This document shows, piece after piece, positions 63,193 through 64,000 of a stretch of DNA of 64,000 bases (its first letter is position 1; the number at the start of each line of letters is the position of its first letter). Where the stretch lies: contig JAHBTK010000003.1 of assembly GCA_019638625.1 (NCBI GenBank), positions 558,001 to 622,000 of the forward strand, written 5' to 3'. This DNA is from Chitinophagaceae bacterium (lineage in GTDB: Bacteria; Bacteroidota; Bacteroidia; Chitinophagales; Chitinophagaceae). A program made the translations under genes and the position numbers. Below the pieces are notes generated by a model. That model was given only the letters and a program-made list of their open reading frames with translations, had not been told where the DNA came from and ran no database searches.

Positions 63193-64000
63193 ATGCGATA
63201 TAGAAAGCAATACCTGACACTGCTGCTTTTAACCATAGCCATTACTATACAAGCGCAGTTTTCCATCAGCGATAACAAAAGATTCCTGCTAAAGGATGGC
63301 AAGGCATTTTTCTGGCTGGGAGATACTGCCTGGGAATTGTTTCACCGCCTTGATAAAAAGGAAACAGACCGGTACCTGGAACACAGGAGCAAGCAGGGGT
63401 TTACCGTTATACAGGCGGTGGTATTGGCCGAAATGGACGGGTTGACCGTACCGAACAGGGAGGGAAATATTCCTCTTACAGACAACAACCCGGAACGGCC
63501 AAATGAAAAGTATTTTGAGCACGTGGACTATGTAATAGACAAAGCCGGGGCGCTGGGGCTCAACATAGGCTTATTGCCGACCTGGGGCGATAAGGTAGCT
63601 AAAGATACCTGGGGAAAAGGACCGGAAGTGTTTAATGTCAACAATGCCGCCGGCTATGCCACATGGCTGGCCAAAAGATACGGTAACCGGAAAAATATCA
63701 TCTGGATACTGGGAGGCGACAGAAACCCGAGAGGGGAGCAGGATATTGCCATATGGCGGGCAATGGGGAACGCGATCATGAAAGAAACGAACAACAAAGC
63801 CGTTATCACGTTTCATCCGCAACCTGCTGCAATGGGTTCTGCGCAATGGTTTCATAATGAACCCTGGTTGAGTTTTAATATGTTTCAAACCGGGCATTGC
63901 CGGAATGAAGACAGCTATAACAAAATACTCGCCGCCTATAACCTGGCGCCGGCCAAACCGGTGATAGACGGAGAGCCCATTTATGAGGATCACCCGGTTT
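63193..64000 (+). CDS. Secreted glycoside hydrolase, DUF4038/GH140-like (cut by the window edge)
   Basis: 269 residues are visible; the gene runs off the right end. A signal peptide (QYLTLLLLTIAITIQA) is followed by RFLLKDGKAFFWLGDTAWEL and GFTVIQAVVLAEMDG, the N-terminal pattern of the DUF4038 TIM-barrel glycosidases; then YATWLAKRYGNRKNIIWILG carries GGDRN (a likely catalytic Asp region) and VIDGEPIYED carries the second likely acidic residue. Family GH140 includes apiosidases acting on pectin side chains, so it may act on plant polysaccharide outside the cell. Confidence 0.87.
   Translation, partial: MRYRKQYLTLLLLTIAITIQAQFSISDNKRFLLKDGKAFFWLGDTAWELFHRLDKKETDRYLEHRSKQGFTVIQAVVLAEMDGLTVPNREGNIPLTDNNPERPNEKYFEHVDYVIDKAGALGLNIGLLPTWGDKVAKDTWGKGPEVFNVNNAAGYATWLAKRYGNRKNIIWILGGDRNPRGEQDIAIWRAMGNAIMKETNNKAVITFHPQPAAMGSAQWFHNEPWLSFNMFQTGHCRNEDSYNKILAAYNLAPAKPVIDGEPIYEDHPV

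Overview
The window is a chromosomal segment of a Bacteroidota bacterium, most likely of the family Chitinophagaceae. The evidence is a set of family-level traits: a MoxR/DUF58/VWA (Bat-type) operon, an OmpA protein with TPR and PD40 repeats of the PorE type, a GH3-type acyl-adenylating protein, a PurS subunit, BlaI/BlaR1-like pairs, and Bacteroidota-style promoters (TAnnTTTG at -7) in front of both tRNA genes. Most genes are moderately GC-rich and densely packed, with several 4-bp ATGA overlaps. Two stretches look different and appear acquired or decayed.

Layout. 0-1.3 kb: end of a secreted zinc metalloprotease. 1.6-9.3 kb: a carbohydrate block with a GH88 unsaturated glucuronyl hydrolase, a TIM-barrel isomerase, a Gfo/Idh/MocA oxidoreductase, an SDR, a lipoprotein fusing cytochrome c to a PQQ-type sugar dehydrogenase, and an MFS transporter. 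Just before the transporter lies a hairpin-rich non-coding element with inverted ends (7731-7998). 10.2-13.34 kb: an AT-rich accessory island with a dead tyrosine recombinase remnant, a SUKH-like/TPR protein, a small membrane protein that resembles the C-terminal part of cytochrome oxidase subunit I without its histidine ligands, and a zinc-ribbon protein. The island is marked by a 24-bp direct repeat and a 13-bp inverted repeat. 13.6-16.2 kb: the mlaEFD lipid-transport operon. 16.5-30.7 kb: a HerA-like ATPase, RecQ, a class III aminotransferase, a DsbA-fold protein without cysteines, a LOG protein, a cyanophycinase, dtd, and the MoxR-Bat operon.

31.2-34.8 kb: a tRNA-Ala gene whose 3' end is repeated twice downstream (31411-31441 and 34755-34785). 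The two downstream copies enclose a 3.3-kb module of BlaI-type repressor, BlaR1-type membrane protease and secreted S41 peptidase, with an operator overlapping its promoter. 34.8-53.7 kb: mainly housekeeping genes (nadE, lysE-like, GH3, aminopeptidase P, pssA-purS-rsmI, an Lrp regulator, tatC, exbD, an aldo/keto reductase, a glutathione peroxidase, a flippase, an esterase, a methyltransferase, a 5'-nucleotidase and uvrA). 53.7-55.0 kb: 1.3 kb without credible genes, full of dispersed-repeat fragments, ending at tRNA-Cys.

55.1-64 kb: a PorE-like OmpA protein, a DoxX-type membrane protein, then a leftward cluster of ParA ATPase, esterase, saccharopine/alanine-dehydrogenase-like enzyme and a GT81-like glycosyltransferase fused to a HAD domain with altered catalytic motifs. 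The window ends inside a secreted GH140/DUF4038-type glycosidase.

The most promising places for something undescribed are the tRNA-Ala-linked BlaI/BlaR1/S41 module, the AT-rich cassette-like island with the heme-less oxidase-like protein, and the ParA/esterase/dehydrogenase/GT81-HAD cluster. All functions were assigned by reading motifs; no database search was possible.
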